Below, one piece after another: positions 60,740 through 64,000 of a stretch of DNA of 64,000 nucleotides. Each line of letters opens with the position of its first letter. The stretch's first letter is position 1. The notes under the pieces were generated by a model. The model was not told where the DNA came from and did no database searches. It was given only the letters and a program-made list of their open reading frames with translations. Both the position numbers and the translations under genes were made by a program. This stretch comes from Chinchilla lanigera. Its lineage: Eukaryota > Chordata > Mammalia > Rodentia > Chinchillidae. Where the stretch lies: contig NW_004955472.1 of the NCBI RefSeq assembly GCF_000276665.1, positions 9,349,810-9,413,809 of the forward strand, read 5' to 3'.

Positions 60740-61270
60740 ATTTAAGATTGCTTAATTCCTGTGGAAATATTTATATGCCTTTATAAACTACAGCATGTCA
60801 ATTATGAATCAATTGACACTTAAGGGAGTATTGAGATTATGAGAGATGCTGTATAATCAATTTGAAATGACAGGACACTAATATAATTACACTTTTAACA
60901 CATAAAAATTATAGGGAATATTTATGTACTTAATCAGAATTTTAAAAGCCAGTGATAACAAGTTAATAATTGTGCCAACTAATAGAGTAGCCTAATAAAT
61001 GTCACTATTTTTATTAATTGTTATTTAATTTGCTGTAGTCTGCCTTGGTAAATGTTAATTAAATGCCAGAAAATTCCTTATAATTTTAACATATTAATAA
61101 TCTTATAATTATGCCTTTATTGCTTATATAATTATGAGTTAATTACACAGCTACTTGATTTACTATTCCCTTTATAGACAGCTCAAGAATATCCATTTTT
61201 CTCCACAGGTCAATAAATATGATTGCCTGTTAATTGGTATTAGAATATCAAAATCTGTGTGTGAATAAAT
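60740..61270. other. TAATTA-rich unique stretch, possible conserved enhancer-like element
   Basis: High-complexity, non-repetitive, with many homeodomain-type core sites: 'gttaattaaatg' near 61054, 'gagttaattacaca' near 61137, 'gttaattggt' near 61230. No repeat signature and no frame. This pattern is common in deeply conserved non-coding elements of gene deserts; conservation itself cannot be seen here. Confidence 0.3.
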
Positions 61271-61879
61271 GTACATTCCAAAACGGCATAGTAAATATTA
61301 CATAACAAATTAGGAAAAAAGAAATAATGGAAATCTGACATTATTCCTGTATTAACTGTTATTAATTTATTTTTCTTAACAAATGCTTGAAAAATTAGGA
61401 GAACAATGAGGATTCTTTCACAGACTGTTATAAAGTAGTATGTATAAATAGTTTTTTCTTTTGTTGTCTACTCTAATTTTACATTTACAGTAACTTTGTA
61501 AACTGTAATTATCATCATTTTATCACTAAGCAAACTGATTTAGAGGGTATTTTTCCTGATAGCATATTGTCTTTTCTTACACATTTACTGGTCTTATTTC
61601 ATTTCCCATATTTTAACCTCTTTTCCTCCAACCTATCAACTTTTGCCTTTAGATACATTGTCAATAAATTTTTTTCTCTATTTCCACTGGAAAACTAAAT
61701 ATTATGTGAACAAAATATAAGTAAATATGATAATTAGTTCTTCCATAAACTGTAGTTGTCTGGATCAACTTTACGAAATTCTCACGATTCTTGGAGAAAT
61801 CATACTCTATTTGTGTTGTATTTCTATCTAATGATTTGTTACAGTATATATAGTATTTAACATAAGCAAAAATAAATGC
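61271..61879. other. Unassigned AT-rich DNA
   Basis: A 91-residue minus frame at 61661-61936 is AT-driven and has no domain. Confidence 0.5.
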
Positions 61880-62345
61880 AAAGTTTTTTGTTAACTTTAT
61901 CAGCACCCATTTGATATACACAGTGATCAGATACATGGTAGGGAGTCTGTACCTGTATGTGATATATCTTGATTCTGCTTTTTCCCATATCCCCTCCCCT
62001 CTTTCATACCCCTCTTCCCTTCCTTATTTACAAAAGGTTTATTTCCATCTTTTCTGTTATTCTCCTTTTCATTTCCCTTCCTTCTCCCCCTCCTTCCTTG
62101 TTCCATATGCATTTGAACAATTGCTTCCCACTTCCCAATACCTATTATTCTCTTTGGTCCTTATTTATACTTTTGGTTTCTCACACCAAAGAAACAGTGC
62201 GATACTTAAACATATGTGTCTGATTTATTTCACTTAAGATATGGTCTCAAACTTTTAGCCAGTGTAACTCTATGTGTTATTTTCCCTGGTTGTTAAAACA
62301 ACATAATTTAATTCTTAAACTTTGTGGCTCATTTACCAGTGGACA
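61880..62345 (-). mobile_element. Rodent L1 3' end (3' UTR and end of ORF2)
   Basis: T-rich start, a pyrimidine tract (61980-62105), then 'ctgatttatttcacttaaga' and 'tatggtctcaaacttttagc' as in 29950-29990 and 53530. Frames on both strands across the tract (61911-62237 and 61927-62112) are low-complexity artefacts. Confidence 0.7.
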
Positions 62346-64000
62346 AATTTTCCTCCTGCAGAGAGAAGGTTTTCCGCAGTCATCCGCTACGTGGGCTTTT
62401 AATTACCAAATTTCATCTCTTTTTCTACTTATTTTTTCTACTTAAGAAGTAGTGATTCTATTTCATTTCTTCAGTGAATCCTTTATTTATATTCTTGATC
62501 AGCTATATTACATCTAGTACTTATGCACATATTGAACTTGCCTGAAAATCGCTTCACATTTTTAAAAGCAGGTAGTGTGCAGAGTTATACACTTTTTGTA
62601 TCTTCTCTTCGCTTCTTCTAATATGTATACAGATTTGGAAATCGTTTTAAAGTCAATGCACATGCATGTTTGCCAAAAACTTTACATAAGGAAATGAAAA
62701 GGTAGTATCATTTTCCATTTTAAGAATTTTGATACAAGCCATAAAGCCTCTATGTTTGTAATCCAAAGCTTGAATTATTTTACATCATGCTATATATCCT
62801 TTCCTTCCTTTTGTTGCTGTTTCTTGATTCTAATTTTAAAAATATGATATAGACTAGAAAATCCCTAAAGTCAATACACACCCAAAAGTGTTCATGTGAG
62901 GTACAAAACCATTATAAAAGCTAATTGTTTTGGTATAAAACTGATGGGAGCATCTCTTTTCTAGAAAGATATAAAAAGTGTACATTATTAGACAGCCAGA
63001 ACCCCAACTTGAAAGGAAACATAGATACACATGTATATGCAGAAAAGTACTGTGGAAGAAACAGACATAGATGAGTTAATTGAGTTATTTCCTAACAAAA
63101 GTAAAAGTAACATTGGGCATAAAGGATTTCAGGATCCATAATTGAGAAGAGAAAATAGACCAGTTGCTAGAAAAATTTCAGAGAACCTCGTAGACATAAA
63201 ATGTGTTTTAAAAAAGTTAAAGACAAGTTCAATCACTCATAATCTTTACTAGTGAAAAAGATCAGAAGGATATTAAAGGATAATTAAAATCAAACTAAAT
63301 CAGGAACAGAATTCACAAGGCAGAAACTTTAACATAAAGTCCAAGACAATAGACCGCAGTAGAGAGAGTCTGGTGGTACACTTCCAATGTAACTCAAGTG
63401 GTGTTCCCTCTGGCCCCGGTGGAGGTACCTACCTCCATGAGCAGAAAAATATGTTGCTGTATTTTTCACTTTTGAATAGAGATTTTTTTTTTCTTTACTG
63501 TGAAATAAAATATAACAGAAAGAATTCACCTTTTGGAAGACCCATAGATTAAATTAAAACTTTAAATTTTCATATGACAGCCAATAATTTTAATTGAATT
63601 ATATTTGGATAAATTTTTATAAAATTTCAATTATGAAGAAGTAAAATAACCAACAATCAAGAAATCATTCAAAGAAAACCAAATAATATTGTAAAATGTA
63701 AATAAATACCTAAAAATAAAGCAAAATAGAAAAGCAAATCTCTGGTCATGTGTATGATTGGTTCAGGACCAGCGATGAACTAGGTTAAAGTAAGGACTAA
63801 ATTTGCTTTCATCTTTCTAGTTCACATAATTTTTGGTAAGAATCCACTGGATATCTAAATGTAAGACTACTTATTATTATTTTTTAGTTTTTCATCTTAA
63901 CATCATAAGTCTTATAACTTTGATATACATAACCATGGAAATTCAGGCTTAGACTATAATTTCTCCAGAGAAACACCTCTCAATCCTAACCCCAGATTCA
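62346..64000. other. Unassigned AT-rich DNA
   Basis: No gene recognised. 63497-63535 ('actgtgaaataaaatataac', 'agaaagaattcacctttt') weakly resembles an antisense ancient L1 3' end. Confidence 0.4.

Noticed and set aside
61911..62237. 108-residue plus-strand open frame
   Set aside because: Ser/Pro/Phe-rich translation of the L1 pyrimidine tract.

Overview
This window looks like gene-poor, AT-rich nuclear DNA from a rodent. I found no protein-coding exon, tRNA, rRNA, CRISPR array or promoter that the sequence supports. The open frames are short, lack domains, and either fall inside transposon fossils or look like chance. Three things point to a rodent: tRNA-derived ID-type SINEs, 7SL-derived B1 SINEs (several with a 29-nt internal duplication), and L1 3' ends with a polypurine tract. 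No B2 SINE is visible, which argues against mouse or rat. I cannot name the species; a non-murid rodent is my best guess.

Layout. 1-9.7 kb: AT-rich unassigned DNA with a MaLR-type LTR (1.24-1.68 kb), an ancient L1 3' end (4.8-5.4 kb), a MIR (7.15-7.4 kb) and a 77-bp tandem duplication with TA expansion (8.2-8.4 kb). 9.7-13 kb: an L1 whose 5' part is inverted, a MaLR LTR split by a young ID, a second ID in the opposite direction, and a B1. 13-29 kb: mostly unassigned, with two small dispersed duplications, an L1 3' end, a very clean ID insertion (19.55-19.69 kb) and a 100-N assembly gap at 26.1 kb. 29-34 kb: a 4.4-kb 5'-truncated antisense L1 with decayed reverse transcriptase motifs and an ID inside it. 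35-48 kb: a dense graveyard of L1, SINE and LTR fossils, including an ancient L1 interrupted by a younger L1 tail and an MST/MLT LTR (38.4-40.7 kb). 48-57 kb: an L1 ORF1 fossil, an unassigned stretch, an ancient L1 split by a younger L1 tail (52.1-54.2 kb), and a sense-strand L1 3' half (55.6-57.0 kb). 57.7-60.1 kb: a GC-richer block that reads as a MaLR retrotransposon (LTR, internal region, LTR) on the minus strand. 60.7-61.3 kb: a TAATTA-rich unique stretch that could be conserved non-coding DNA. The end holds one more L1 tail (61.9-62.3 kb).

No genes here work together. The content is a layered record of insertions: ancient MIR and L1M, then MaLR LTRs, then a rodent L1 subfamily with a shared 3' UTR, then B1, then ID copies that still have perfect target-site duplications. 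All family names come from recognising consensus features by eye; no database search was run, and repeat boundaries are approximate unless a duplication is given.
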